In this document: one piece after another, positions 1 to 7,183 of the stretch
Position numbering within the stretch: the stretch's first letter is position 1
How the letters are laid out: each line of letters begins with the position of its first letter
Origin: Candidatus Iainarchaeum sp.
GTDB lineage: Archaea; Iainarchaeota; Iainarchaeia; Iainarchaeales; Iainarchaeaceae
Direction of reading: 5' to 3'
Assembly: GCA_013331625.1 (NCBI GenBank)
Contig: DUGC01000067.1
Location: forward strand, 429 to 15,898
DNA: 15,470 nucleotides
Notes under the pieces: generated by a model
Told to the model about the DNA's origin: nothing
Databases searched by the model: none
Seen by the model: the letters and a program-made list of their open reading frames with translations, nothing else
Position numbers and translations under genes: made by a program

Positions 1-10
1 AATAATATAA

Positions 11-18
11 TTTATATA
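11..18 (+). promoter_or_regulatory. TATA box upstream of the P-type ATPase gene
   Basis: An archaeal-type box A (TTTATATA) lies in an AT-only stretch about 45-50 bases before the ATG at 63. Transcription would start near base 40 and leave a leader of about 20 bases. That leader contains AAAAGG, which may act as a weak ribosome site. Inferred from sequence pattern only. Confidence 0.5.
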
Positions 19-62
19 ATAGAAATCCCTATTTCTACTTTGCAGATAAAAGGTTTTTTGGA

Positions 63-2690
63 ATGGAAGACTGGCATGCGCTAAGTGAAAAAGAGGCCCT
101 TACGCGCCTCGCAAGCTCTGCTGGCGGGCTGGGCTCAGCAGAAGCTGCAAAGAGGCTGCTAAAGTACGGGAAGAACTCCATTGAGAAGGGAAAGAAGGTC
201 TCCGCGCTGCATATCCTAATTGAGCAGTTTGCAAGCCCGCTTGTGCTGATCCTTATTGCAGCCGCAGCGGTTGCGTTATTTTTTGGCGAAGGGGTTGATG
301 CTGCGCTCATCATTGCAATTGTAATTGCAAATGCGGCCTTTGGATTTGTTCAAAATTATAACGCAGAGCGCAGCATAGAGGCGCTTGCAAAAATGGGCGC
401 ACCGAAAGCGGTTGTTATCAGGGATGGAGAAATCAGGGAGATCAGCTCTTTTGAGGTTGTAGCCGGCGATGTAATACTTTTGGGAGAAGGGTGCAAAATA
501 CCTGCCGACGCGAGAATAATAGAATCCGGCGATCTGAGTATCGATGAGTCGGTCCTTACAGGCGAGAGTTCGCCTGAATCCAAAAGGGAATGCATTTTGC
601 CAAGTGAAACCCTTCTGGCCGACCGCAAGAACATGGCTTTCATGAGCACGATTGTTGTGCGGGGATCTGGAAGGGCAGTTGTGGTAGCAACAGGCAAGGA
701 GAGCGAGGTCGGAAAAATTGCAAAGCGGCTTGAGACTATCGCAGATGAGCCAACCCGCTTTGAGCGTGAAATAGGCCACCTTAGCAAAAAAATCGGCATT
801 GCGGTTGCTGCACTTGTTGTCCTGATAAGCATTGTATTGCTCTTGGTCCACAACCAGCCCCTCTTTGAGGTTTTTCTGATATCAATAAGCATAGCGGTTG
901 CCGCCATCCCTGAAGGGCTTCCGGCGGTCGTAACGCTCTCGCTTGCGATTGCAACAAGGAAAATGCTCAGGCAAAAGAGCCTTGTGCGAAAGCTTGACGT
1001 GATCGAAAACCTCGGCTCGGTTGATGTGATCTGCACTGACAAGACCGGCACCCTCACTGAAAACAGCATGACCGTGCAGCAGGTCTATTGCGATGGCCGC
1101 TTTTACGAGGTCACGGGAGAAGGATTGGAAACCAAGGGCGAATTTTTGTATAATGGCAAGGCAACTGACCCAAAAGGGCTTTGCGGCCTTCTCACATGCG
1201 GCCTCATCTGTAATGATGCTGTAGTGCAGGGCAGGTCATTCCATGGCGACCCGACCGAAATAGCGCTTGTAGTGAGCGCAAAAAAGGCAGGAATCAATAT
1301 GGCTGAAGGGAACAGGGTTGAAGTCCACGCATTTTCCTCTGCAAGAAAGAGGATGACTGTCGAAGTTGAGTGCAATGGAAAGCGGGTGGCATTTTCAAAA
1401 GGGGCGCCTGAAATAATCATTTCCTCATGCACCCATGTTTTTTGTGGTGGAAAGGCCGTTTTGCTCAATGAAGCGGCTAAAAAGAGGCTTTTGGATGCAA
1501 ATTCTGCAATGGCATCAAAAGCCCTGCGCGTACTGGCGTTTGCGTCAAAGCAGATAAAGGCAGGGGACAGCGAGCATGAATCAGGGATGGTATTTTTGGG
1601 ATTGCAGGGAATGATAGACCCGCCAAGAAAAGAAGTCGCTTTCGCCTTGCAGACTGCGCGGGGGGCAGGGATTCGGGTTATGATGCTGACCGGCGACAAC
1701 CTCGCCACTGCAAAGGCAGTGGGGGAAAAAATCGGCTTTAGCGCAAGGGCCATTGACGGATCAGACCTTTCAATTCTTTCAGGCAGGGATTTTGAGGATG
1801 CTGTGTTTTCCAATGATATTTTTGCGCGCGTGAGCCCTGAGCAGAAATTTGATATATTAAAGGCCCTCAAAAGCAGGGGCCATAGTGTTGCCATGACAGG
1901 GGATGGGGTGAATGATGCCCCGGCCCTCAAGGCCGCGGATGTGGGCATTGCAATGGGCATACGTGGCACTGATGTATCAAAGGAAACGAGTGACATCGTG
2001 CTGCTGGACGACAACTTTGCAACGATAGTAAAGGCAATACGCGAGGGACGGCAGGTTTTTGAAAATATCCGCAAATTTGTCAATTACCTCATCTCAAGCA
2101 ACATTGCCGAAGTGCTTGTAGTATTCATAGGTTCGCTTGCAGGGTTCCTCACATTGGGCGCAGCACATATACTCTGGATCAACCTCATAACTGACGGCCT
2201 TCCCGCGCTTGCAATAGGCGCCGACCCTGCCAAAAAAGGGATTATGGACAAGCCGCCAAGGAAAAAGGACACGCCAATATTTGACCGCGAGCTTGGCGCG
2301 GTAATGGTTGGCGCCGGCATTGTCATCACTGCGGTGTTGCTCGCTATTTTTTTCCTCTTTTTGCCAAAAGGCATCGCCCATGCGCAGACAATGGCATTTA
2401 CTTCCCTTGTGGTCTATGAGCTCATGATGGTTTTTATCATGAAAAGCCACCTTGGGGAGGACCTGCTTTCAAATAAATGGCTGCTTGTGGCTGTTGCCTT
2501 ATCATTTTTGATGCACCTTGCAATCCTGTATACCCCGCTTGCCGGCTTTTTCGGCGTTGTTGCCTTGGGGGCATATGACTGGGGCATCATAGCCTTGGGC
2601 GGCATCGGGGTGCTTTTTGCCGTCAGCATAACCTCGCCTTTTTTACAGGCCGCTTTTTCGAAGCAGCAGGTTAGCAAAACTGCTAACTAA
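63..2690 (+). CDS. P-type Ca2+-transporting ATPase (P2A/SERCA-like)
   Basis: This 875-residue membrane pump should use ATP to export Ca2+ (possibly exchanging H+) across the cell membrane. All landmarks are present in order: cytoplasmic N-terminal cation-ATPase segment (about 1-60), TM1-2 (about 50-100), actuator loop TGES at 166-169, TM4 motif PEGL at 283-286, phosphorylation motif DKTGTLT with the phosphorylated Asp at 326, TGDN near 543, hinge TGDGVND at 612-618, then the C-terminal transmembrane bundle. Residues equivalent to the SERCA calcium ligands are kept: E284 in TM4, N680 and E683 in TM5, N707/T710/D711 in TM6. This pattern favours Ca2+ over Na+/K+, Mg2+ or heavy-metal pumps; no N-terminal CxxC metal domain is present. 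Length is typical for prokaryotic P2A pumps. The gene appears monocistronic, because the next gene has its own TATA box. Confidence 0.95.
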   Translation: MEDWHALSEKEALTRLASSAGGLGSAEAAKRLLKYGKNSIEKGKKVSALHILIEQFASPLVLILIAAAAVALFFGEGVDAALIIAIVIANAAFGFVQNYNAERSIEALAKMGAPKAVVIRDGEIREISSFEVVAGDVILLGEGCKIPADARIIESGDLSIDESVLTGESSPESKRECILPSETLLADRKNMAFMSTIVVRGSGRAVVVATGKESEVGKIAKRLETIADEPTRFEREIGHLSKKIGIAVAALVVLISIVLLLVHNQPLFEVFLISISIAVAAIPEGLPAVVTLSLAIATRKMLRQKSLVRKLDVIENLGSVDVICTDKTGTLTENSMTVQQVYCDGRFYEVTGEGLETKGEFLYNGKATDPKGLCGLLTCGLICNDAVVQGRSFHGDPTEIALVVSAKKAGINMAEGNRVEVHAFSSARKRMTVEVECNGKRVAFSKGAPEIIISSCTHVFCGGKAVLLNEAAKKRLLDANSAMASKALRVLAFASKQIKAGDSEHESGMVFLGLQGMIDPPRKEVAFALQTARGAGIRVMMLTGDNLATAKAVGEKIGFSARAIDGSDLSILSGRDFEDAVFSNDIFARVSPEQKFDILKALKSRGHSVAMTGDGVNDAPALKAADVGIAMGIRGTDVSKETSDIVLLDDNFATIVKAIREGRQVFENIRKFVNYLISSNIAEVLVVFIGSLAGFLTLGAAHILWINLITDGLPALAIGADPAKKGIMDKPPRKKDTPIFDRELGAVMVGAGIVITAVLLAIFFLFLPKGIAHAQTMAFTSLVVYELMMVFIMKSHLGEDLLSNKWLLVAVALSFLMHLAILYTPLAGFFGVVALGAYDWGIIALGGIGVLFAVSITSPFLQAAFSKQQVSKTAN

Positions 2691-2701
2691 TTAGGTAAGC
2701 C

Positions 2702-2709
2702 TTTATATA
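2702..2709 (+). promoter_or_regulatory. TATA box for the lipoprotein gene, leaderless mRNA
   Basis: TTTATATA lies 23-30 bases before the ATG at 2732, just downstream of the ATPase stop codon. This spacing puts the transcription start at or next to the ATG, so a leaderless transcript is expected. No ribosome site is visible before the start. Confidence 0.6.
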
Positions 2710-2731
2710 CCCCCAAATCAAGGATATTATT

Positions 2732-3931
2732 ATGAAGAACACGATACTGATTCCGGCAATTTTAATGGTTTTACTGGTTGGATGCGTCGGGGCGCAGCCA
2801 AGGTTTGACAGTAATTTGGATACAGAGTATAGGAATAATGAAAACCAGAATACCCCGCGGGGAAATATTATCCTAAAGGAAGGGCAGGATTATTCAAAAG
2901 GCGCCCTTAAGATCAGCGATATAAAAATTACGGACTCGCGTTGCCCCAAAGATGCCCAGTGCATATGGGCAGGAGAGCTTGGAGCCACGATGAAAGTCTC
3001 AATCAATGGCAGCGACCCTGCTGAAGTGATCCTTGGCGAGACTACACGCAAAACAGCCACTATTGGCAATTATACAATTGGGATCGTTTCAGTGAGCCCA
3101 CAGGCAAAGATTATCACAATTACCATAAACGAAACACCAAAAGATCCCCCTAAAGAGGGGGAGAGGCAATGGGTTTCAATAGCTCCAAAGCAGTGCAATT
3201 CAAATGATTGGGACAAATGGGAAGTGAAAAGGCTCTTTAGAAGCGAGGAGGAAAAAATAAGGGCATTCCTCGAATCGCAAAAAGGGGTAAAGACATATGA
3301 TTTTGCCCAAAAGCAGACCGATGCCATTGTCTGCTCGGCATGCAGTTGCCCGCGCGGGGATATCATAGCTGTGCTGGTTGATTTGTCATCCATTAAGAAA
3401 ATGAAAGAAATGGGCTGGAATTCAATGGAGCCTATCGCCTGCACCAAGGAGGCAAAGGTCTGTTCTGACGCAAGCATAGTTGGAAGGGAAGCGCCATTTT
3501 GCGAATTTGCCTCCTGCCCGGATATAAAGGGCGGTGACGATGGCCGAAATGACGAGGAGTTCAAAGTGGAACTTTGGCTGGTCCCCAGCTTTGTGATCGA
3601 TCCTGTTTCAAAGGAAATAAAGATCGGGCCCGATGGGGGCGTGACTGTCAAAACCGAGCAGCTAAGGGACGGGAACGTTTCAGTCCAAAATAAGCAGCTG
3701 ACAAAAGCGCAGATGGAGTCGCTCAAAAGCCTCATCCTTTCAGCAAATTTCTTCAAAATAACACAGGAGGATGCGCGCACATGCATAGCTGACAAGCCGA
3801 CAAGGTCGCTTGAAATAAAGTTCGGGGAACTGGAAAATGAAGTTTCAAATATCGGGGCAGAGTGCGATGCGGAAAAGCTCGAGGCTGCAAGGAAAATTGC
3901 AGATTACATAGAACAGGCAGTGAATAATTAG
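2732..3931 (+). CDS. Predicted Cys-rich lipoprotein of unknown function
   Basis: The 399-residue product starts with a short charged N-terminus, a hydrophobic core and the lipobox-like LVGC with Cys18, so it is probably exported and lipid-anchored. I can see three parts. Residues about 45-135 form a beta-rich module containing a CPKDAQCIWAGE-type motif (C71, C77), which I recall from other uncharacterised lipoproteins. Residues about 147-265 carry many cysteines: C155, a CSACSC cluster at 201-206, and C237, C244, C257 and C262. Residues about 278-399 form a C-terminal module with a Gly/Asp-rich turn and a helical end. The even supply of exported cysteines suggests disulfides, though metal binding at CSACSC is possible. 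No enzyme motif is recognised. Its neighbours give no functional clue. The leaderless-type promoter supports the chosen start. Confidence 0.75.
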   Translation: MKNTILIPAILMVLLVGCVGAQPRFDSNLDTEYRNNENQNTPRGNIILKEGQDYSKGALKISDIKITDSRCPKDAQCIWAGELGATMKVSINGSDPAEVILGETTRKTATIGNYTIGIVSVSPQAKIITITINETPKDPPKEGERQWVSIAPKQCNSNDWDKWEVKRLFRSEEEKIRAFLESQKGVKTYDFAQKQTDAIVCSACSCPRGDIIAVLVDLSSIKKMKEMGWNSMEPIACTKEAKVCSDASIVGREAPFCEFASCPDIKGGDDGRNDEEFKVELWLVPSFVIDPVSKEIKIGPDGGVTVKTEQLRDGNVSVQNKQLTKAQMESLKSLILSANFFKITQEDARTCIADKPTRSLEIKFGELENEVSNIGAECDAEKLEAARKIADYIEQAVNN

Positions 3932-3954
3932 GCACCCCAGAATTCATAATATTC

Positions 3955-3987
3955 AGGCAGGGCAGCAATCTGCCCTGCCTCTTTTTC
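3955..3987 (+). terminator. Perfect 11-bp hairpin plus T-run after the lipoprotein gene
   Basis: An 11-base stem at 3955-3965 pairs perfectly with 3970-3980 around the loop CAAT, followed directly by CTTTTTC. It sits 24 bases after the lipoprotein stop and before the next promoter. The layout matches a bacterial intrinsic terminator. In archaea the T-run is the main signal and the hairpin is auxiliary. Confidence 0.6.
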
Positions 3988-4038
3988 TGATAATTAACGC
4001 ACCAATAAAAATAAGTTGGGTTTTTACGGGAGTTAATT

Positions 4039-4482
4039 ATGGCTATAACGGATAGCAGGGGTAAAGGAGCCGGTATTTTTTTAACTGCTGCAATTTTCCT
4101 TGTCATAGGCATTGTTGCAGGCGCAGCATATGCCTCAATATACCAGCCTTGTTTGCCTTTTTCGGGCTGCGTTTCACAAGGCAGCGCAATTGAAGCGGCA
4201 AGCCAGAGCGGCTATTATTCCGCATTCAGGGACCTTCACCCCGGTTCTGAAATCTCCTATGAGGGGGATGAGACTGCTGGCAGTGTTGTCATGAGCGATG
4301 CCAATACCATATTGCTGATACATGTGGAGGGCGGGGGAAGTGCAAAGGTCGTTGGCGCCACATTGCAGTGCGTGCACGATACATTCCTGTCAAGCACAAA
4401 GTCCATTACGACATTGATATCATTCAACAATTTCAGCGAGGCCGAGATCAGGAATGCACTTGCAGACAACACATGCAAATAG
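4039..4482 (+). CDS. Hypothetical membrane-anchored extracytoplasmic protein
   Basis: The 147-residue product has a short basic N-terminus (residues 1-10), one strongly hydrophobic helix at about 11-33, and a soluble domain to the C-terminus. The helix lacks a clear cleavage site, so it may be a type II anchor or an uncleaved signal. Four cysteines (38, 44, 111, 146) all lie on the predicted outer side and could form two disulfides. The soluble part has alternating hydrophobic strands around 82-110 and a helix near 132-143. I do not recognise a family. A GGGAG sequence at 4028-4032, 6 bases before the ATG, supports the start, and an A-rich TATA-like stretch lies at 4004-4014. Confidence 0.65.
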   Translation: MAITDSRGKGAGIFLTAAIFLVIGIVAGAAYASIYQPCLPFSGCVSQGSAIEAASQSGYYSAFRDLHPGSEISYEGDETAGSVVMSDANTILLIHVEGGGSAKVVGATLQCVHDTFLSSTKSITTLISFNNFSEAEIRNALADNTCK

Positions 4483-4581
4483 GTTGAAAGCAATTTCCAA
4501 TTATAGTATAAAAACCTATGAAAATGCAAAATGAATGCAGGGGGGCGGATTCGAACCGCCGAAGGCACTAAGCCGGCAGAT

Positions 4582-4688
4582 CTCCCCCACCTGCATAATT
4601 TCCAAACCAAAATTTCAGATCATTAATTCAGGTTCTTTTCTCTTTTGGTTCAGCTTTTCTTTTTCTTCCCAAGAAAAAGAAAAGGTGA
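4582..4688 (-). other. Intron of tRNA-Leu(CAA) at position 37/38
   Basis: The intron is 107 bases. Near the junctions, CACC at the intron 5' side pairs with GGTG near its 3' end, and CUC of the anticodon loop can pair with GGG. Together these form a bulge-helix-bulge-like site for archaeal splicing endonuclease, slightly relaxed because one central pair would be A-G. The first half holds the hairpin element also found in the tRNA-Ser intron. The second half is AT-rich and unrelated by eye. Confidence 0.85.
4631..4687 (-). repeat. Copy 1 of the intron hairpin element
   Basis: On the minus strand the block begins CACCTTTTCTTTTTCTT and ends ACCAAAAGAGAAAAGAACC. Bases 4654-4667 and 4671-4684 form a perfect 14-bp stem with a three-base loop (CCC on the plus strand), made of one pyrimidine strand and one purine strand. 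It matches copy 2 at 12086-12138 at all but roughly ten positions, counting small gaps. Confidence 0.85.
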
Positions 4689-4762
4689 CTTGAGTCTGCT
4701 GCGTTTGACCGCTTCGCTACCCCTGCAATAGGATAGATGCGTTATTCATTTCCCGTGCGAAA

Positions 4763-4772
4763 GTATAAAAAC
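4763..4772 (-). promoter_or_regulatory. TATA box for tRNA-Leu
   Basis: TTTTTATACT on the minus strand lies 37-46 bases upstream of the mature tRNA 5' end. With the usual 25-base spacing this predicts a pre-tRNA leader of roughly 10-15 bases. The plus-strand A-run at 4510-4514 is a TTTTT on the minus strand just past the tRNA and may act as its terminator. Confidence 0.5.
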
Positions 4773-4774
4773 CT

Positions 4775-5146
4775 TTTAGCTCGCAACAAAGGGCCTTAAA
4801 ATGCATAAAAAAAGTTATGATCCTTTAACCGTAAAACGACCTGCCCATAAATGGGATTCCTGAATCGCATGCACAGCACAACGCCGCCACCTGCAAATCC
4901 CTTGCCAGCCTAAAGGCAGGTGCGTTCCTGCCAGCAGCGTTGTAAAAGCAGGGCCATTGACCTGCCGACGGGCACCCCCAAGGGCAGTAAAATCGGAATT
5001 ACTGGCTATTTCATCAGAACAAGCTATTTTTGCATTACGGGTGGATTAAAGAAAGCGACAGGGGCGCTATTGCCGGCAATCAGCAGGGCGGAGGCTGCAA
5101 CTGCACCGGATTTAATTGGCTATTGGGCAAACGGCACGCATGCCCT
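4775..5146. other. Gene-poor region with nested inverted repeats
   Basis: No convincing protein gene is seen. Bases 4878-4884 pair with 4937-4943 (7 bp), and inside them 4888-4894 pair with 4916-4922 (7 bp). A competing hairpin pairs 4915-4920 with 4927-4932. A minus-strand T-run at about 4807-4813 could end a transcript that continues from the small basic gene upstream. A 76-codon plus-strand frame (GTG start at 4920, stop at 5150) exists but has no start signal. The region could be a structured 3' UTR, a noncoding RNA or decayed coding sequence. It matches no RNA family I know. Confidence 0.35.
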
Positions 5147-5308
5147 TTAGCGCTTCCTTGATTTCGCCCCGCCCCTGCCCCGCTTTGCCCTCCTAATGGA
5201 GGCGATGCGCTTGGCTACTTCGGCAATGACACCCTTCCTTTTTGCTGATTTCTTGGTTTGCCTTGTTGTCCTTTTCCTCTTTTGTGCTGTTACTCCTCTC
5301 ATTGGCAT
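5147..5308 (-). CDS. Small, very basic protein (53 residues)
   Basis: The ORF runs from the ATG at 5308 to TAA at 5147-5149. About 40 percent of its 53 residues are Lys or Arg, with very few acidic residues. The N-terminal half is a run of K/R/T/S/Q, followed by a likely amphipathic helix (VIAEVAKRIASIRR, about 27-40) and a GRGG-containing basic tail. A GGAGGA ribosome site 8 bases before the ATG strongly supports translation from this start. Such composition fits a nucleic-acid-binding or condensing protein, but I recognise no family and it is not a histone fold. It lies 89 bases downstream of the Rieske oxidoreductase on the same strand and may be cotranscribed with it or use its own promoter in the gap. 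Confidence 0.7.
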   Translation of the reverse strand: MPMRGVTAQKRKRTTRQTKKSAKRKGVIAEVAKRIASIRRAKRGRGGAKSRKR

Positions 5309-5316
5309 AACGTGTT

Positions 5317-5322
5317 CCTCCT
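5317..5322 (-). promoter_or_regulatory. Strong ribosome binding site of the 53-residue gene
   Basis: AGGAGG on the minus strand is 8 bases before the ATG at 5308. It is among the strongest Shine-Dalgarno sequences in the window and is the main reason to call this short gene. Confidence 0.7.
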
Positions 5323-5397
5323 ATCCGTTTGGAATTGATTTTGTATGCGCATAATTTTGCAAAGTACCCTTTTTTCTGCCAAATGCAAAGCACACTC

Positions 5398-7044
5398 CTA
5401 TGCCTCCATTCCCTTGTCCCCTGCCTCTTTTTCCCCTTCTGCACTTGTGCCTCTTTCCTCAATGGGCTCAGGATGAAGATCCGAATTTGCCGGCCCGTTG
5501 ATTACTTTTCCAAGGGCACTGAACCTTGAGCCATGGCATGGGCAGTCAAATGTCTTTTCAGTGTGGTTCCAGCGCACTATGCACTTAAGGTGCGGGCACA
5601 CTGCTGAAAATGAATGCACAATGTCGTCTTCATCGCGGTAAACCGCGATTTTCCGCAGGCCGTCTGAAACTATTGACCCATCCCCTTTTCCGACATAGTC
5701 CACGGAATCGGCATCATAGCGCGGCAGCCAGTCTCCATATTGCTTTGCAACATTCACATTGGCATCAACAAATTCTTTTGCTGCTGCAACAGGCCGCCTT
5801 GAAGGGTCATATAGTGCCTGCCATCGGTTCGTCCTGCCCATGATAAGGTCAGTTATGAGCATACCTGCAATAGTCCCGTGGGTCATCCCGTTCCCGCTAT
5901 CCCCTGTAACAAGGTACATGTTCTTTTCAGGCCCGGGGCTCCTGCCGATAAAAGCCAGGGTATCAATTGGCTCTATCACCTGGCCTGACCAGTAATATTC
6001 AACATCGCCCAGCATGGGGAAGCGCTCCCTTGCCCAGCTCTCGAGCCTTGAAAAGTTGCCTCCTGTATCATCCTGCTGGCCTGTTTTGTGGTCCTCGCCG
6101 CCGATCATGAGGATCTCTTTTGCGCCCTTATAGTTCTGGAGCCTGACATAATGGTATGGCTCAGAGGGCACATCCATGTCCCCCGTATCCCAGTAAAGGG
6201 CACGGTAAATTGATCCTTTTGGCACTGTTGCTGCAATGACATAGGAGCGGTATGGCTCCTGCTTTGTGTGCATGGCAAAGAGCCTGTTTACAGGGACGTT
6301 TGTTGCAACCACAATGTTTGAAGCATATATTTTCAGCCCATCTGAGCTCAAGACTCCCTGTGCGCCTATCCTTTCAGCATGTGTTTGTGTAAAAATCATC
6401 CCCCCTCTTTTAATGATCGCGCCGCAGAGCCCTTCGAGGTATTTGAGCGGGTGGAACTGTGCCTGCATTGGAAACATCAGCGATGGGCCTGTATTGAAAG
6501 TGTCAAGTGGCGCCTTCCTCACATTTTCAGTGGGAATTCCCGCGCGGTGCGTAGCTTCAAGTTCCTTGCGCAGCCACTGCGGCTCATCGCTCGGATGCAT
6601 GAAAAGGTAGCCCGGCAACCTTTCAAAATCACAGCCGATCTTCTCCTCATTTACAATTGATTCTATGCGGTTGATTGCGGCGGTATGGCTCTCTGCGGCA
6701 AGATGCGAACCCTGCGTGCCAAAAAAGCGCTCGATTTCATAATAGCGGTCATCGAGGGCATTTGAAATGTGGGCGGTTGTCCTGCCGGTTTCACCGCTGC
6801 CGATAAAGCCATCCTCAATTACCGCGACGCTTTTCCCTTCGCGCACAAGATGGTATGCGGTTGTAAGCCCCGAAATCCCGCCGCCCACAATTGCCACATC
6901 AAACCTCATGTCCTCTTCCAGCGGCTTGAACAGTATTGGCTTTGTTGAGTCAACCCAGTATGATTTGCTGACGCCGGAAGTGAGATCCGGCCTGATCTGC
7001 GGACTTTGCCAATGCCCTTTTCTTTTATGTGTTTTTTGCGCCAT
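5398..7044 (-). CDS. FAD-dependent oxidoreductase with C-terminal Rieske [2Fe-2S] domain
   Basis: The chosen start is the ATG at 7044 (548 residues) because AAAGGTGG sits 7 bases before it; an in-frame ATG at 7095 has no such site. Residues about 47-80 form an FAD-binding Rossmann unit (RFDVAIVGGGISGL, with the GGGISGL at 54-60), followed by the GETGRTTAH segment typical of DAO-type (glycine/D-amino-acid oxidase-like) flavoproteins. The last 80 residues hold a Rieske domain with the ligands C483-P-H485 and C501-P-C-H504, followed by a Ser-Arg and Gly-Pro turn. This matches the architecture of bacterial YhfW-like proteins, whose substrate is, as far as I know, not established. A short acidic tail (GEKEAGDKG) follows. 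The protein is probably cytoplasmic, because no signal peptide is seen. Bacterial origin by transfer is an inference. Confidence 0.92.
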   Translation of the reverse strand: MAQKTHKRKGHWQSPQIRPDLTSGVSKSYWVDSTKPILFKPLEEDMRFDVAIVGGGISGLTTAYHLVREGKSVAVIEDGFIGSGETGRTTAHISNALDDRYYEIERFFGTQGSHLAAESHTAAINRIESIVNEEKIGCDFERLPGYLFMHPSDEPQWLRKELEATHRAGIPTENVRKAPLDTFNTGPSLMFPMQAQFHPLKYLEGLCGAIIKRGGMIFTQTHAERIGAQGVLSSDGLKIYASNIVVATNVPVNRLFAMHTKQEPYRSYVIAATVPKGSIYRALYWDTGDMDVPSEPYHYVRLQNYKGAKEILMIGGEDHKTGQQDDTGGNFSRLESWARERFPMLGDVEYYWSGQVIEPIDTLAFIGRSPGPEKNMYLVTGDSGNGMTHGTIAGMLITDLIMGRTNRWQALYDPSRRPVAAAKEFVDANVNVAKQYGDWLPRYDADSVDYVGKGDGSIVSDGLRKIAVYRDEDDIVHSFSAVCPHLKCIVRWNHTEKTFDCPCHGSRFSALGKVINGPANSDLHPEPIEERGTSAEGEKEAGDKGMEA

Positions 7045-7123
7045 GAAATTTCCACCTTTGTAGAAAGAGGGGGGTGCGCAATCCAAAAGTTCCAATCAGT
7101 CAGTTAAGATACTGGAGATGAAC

Positions 7124-7160
7124 TCTATTTAAACATAATTTGACCGTGAATGCTATTTAA
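7124..7160. promoter_or_regulatory. Divergent promoters between the FAD-Rieske and PEBP genes
   Basis: On the minus strand GTTTAAATAG (7124-7134 region) is a plausible TATA box for the oxidoreductase, giving a leader of about 55-60 bases that carries the ribosome site. On the plus strand CTATTTAA at 7153-7160 lies 24-31 bases before the ATG at 7184, predicting a leaderless mRNA for the PEBP-family gene. The two boxes are about 20 bases apart, so the promoters are back to back and could interfere with or co-regulate each other. Confidence 0.5.
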
Positions 7161-7183
7161 CCACATGGCTGCATATTTGTATA

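Larger units (their letters stand above)
4536..4726 (-). tRNA. tRNA-Leu(CAA): tRNA-Leu(CAA) with a 107-base intron
   Basis: Read on the minus strand, exon 1 is 4726-4689 (38 bases) and exon 2 is 4581-4536 (46 bases). The acceptor stem GCAGGGG pairs with CCCCTGC, the discriminator is A, and CCA is not encoded. The D arm has GCG/CGC. The T arm is GGCGG, loop TTCGAAT, CCGCC. The variable region is long, with a GGC/GCC stem as in class II tRNAs. The anticodon stem GCAGA/TCTGC encloses the loop CUCAAGA, giving anticodon CAA, which reads UUG. The intron lies after position 37. Long variable arm, A discriminator and anticodon agree on leucine. Confidence 0.93.

Noticed and set aside
276..1069. Long minus-strand frames inside the P-type ATPase gene
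   Set aside because: They are antisense shadows of a gene with all its catalytic motifs intact, and they show no motifs or start signals.
4631..4687. Intron hairpin interpreted as a CRISPR repeat or homing-endonuclease intron
   Set aside because: There are only two dispersed copies with no spacer array, and the introns are far too short to encode an endonuclease. The splice junctions are of the bulge-helix-bulge type.
4980..5025. CTGATGA on the minus strand as a C/D-box RNA
   Set aside because: A C-box-like sequence is present but no matching CTGA D box lies at the usual distance.
4920..5150. 76-codon plus-strand ORF starting with GTG
   Set aside because: No ribosome site or TATA box at a suitable distance, it has no recognised motifs, and it overlaps the end of the better-supported 53-residue gene. 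Kept only as part of the description of the gap.
7045..7095. Upstream ATG adding 17 residues to the FAD-Rieske protein
   Set aside because: The ATG at 7044 has AAAGGTGG 7 bases before it, and the extra residues do not belong to the domain.
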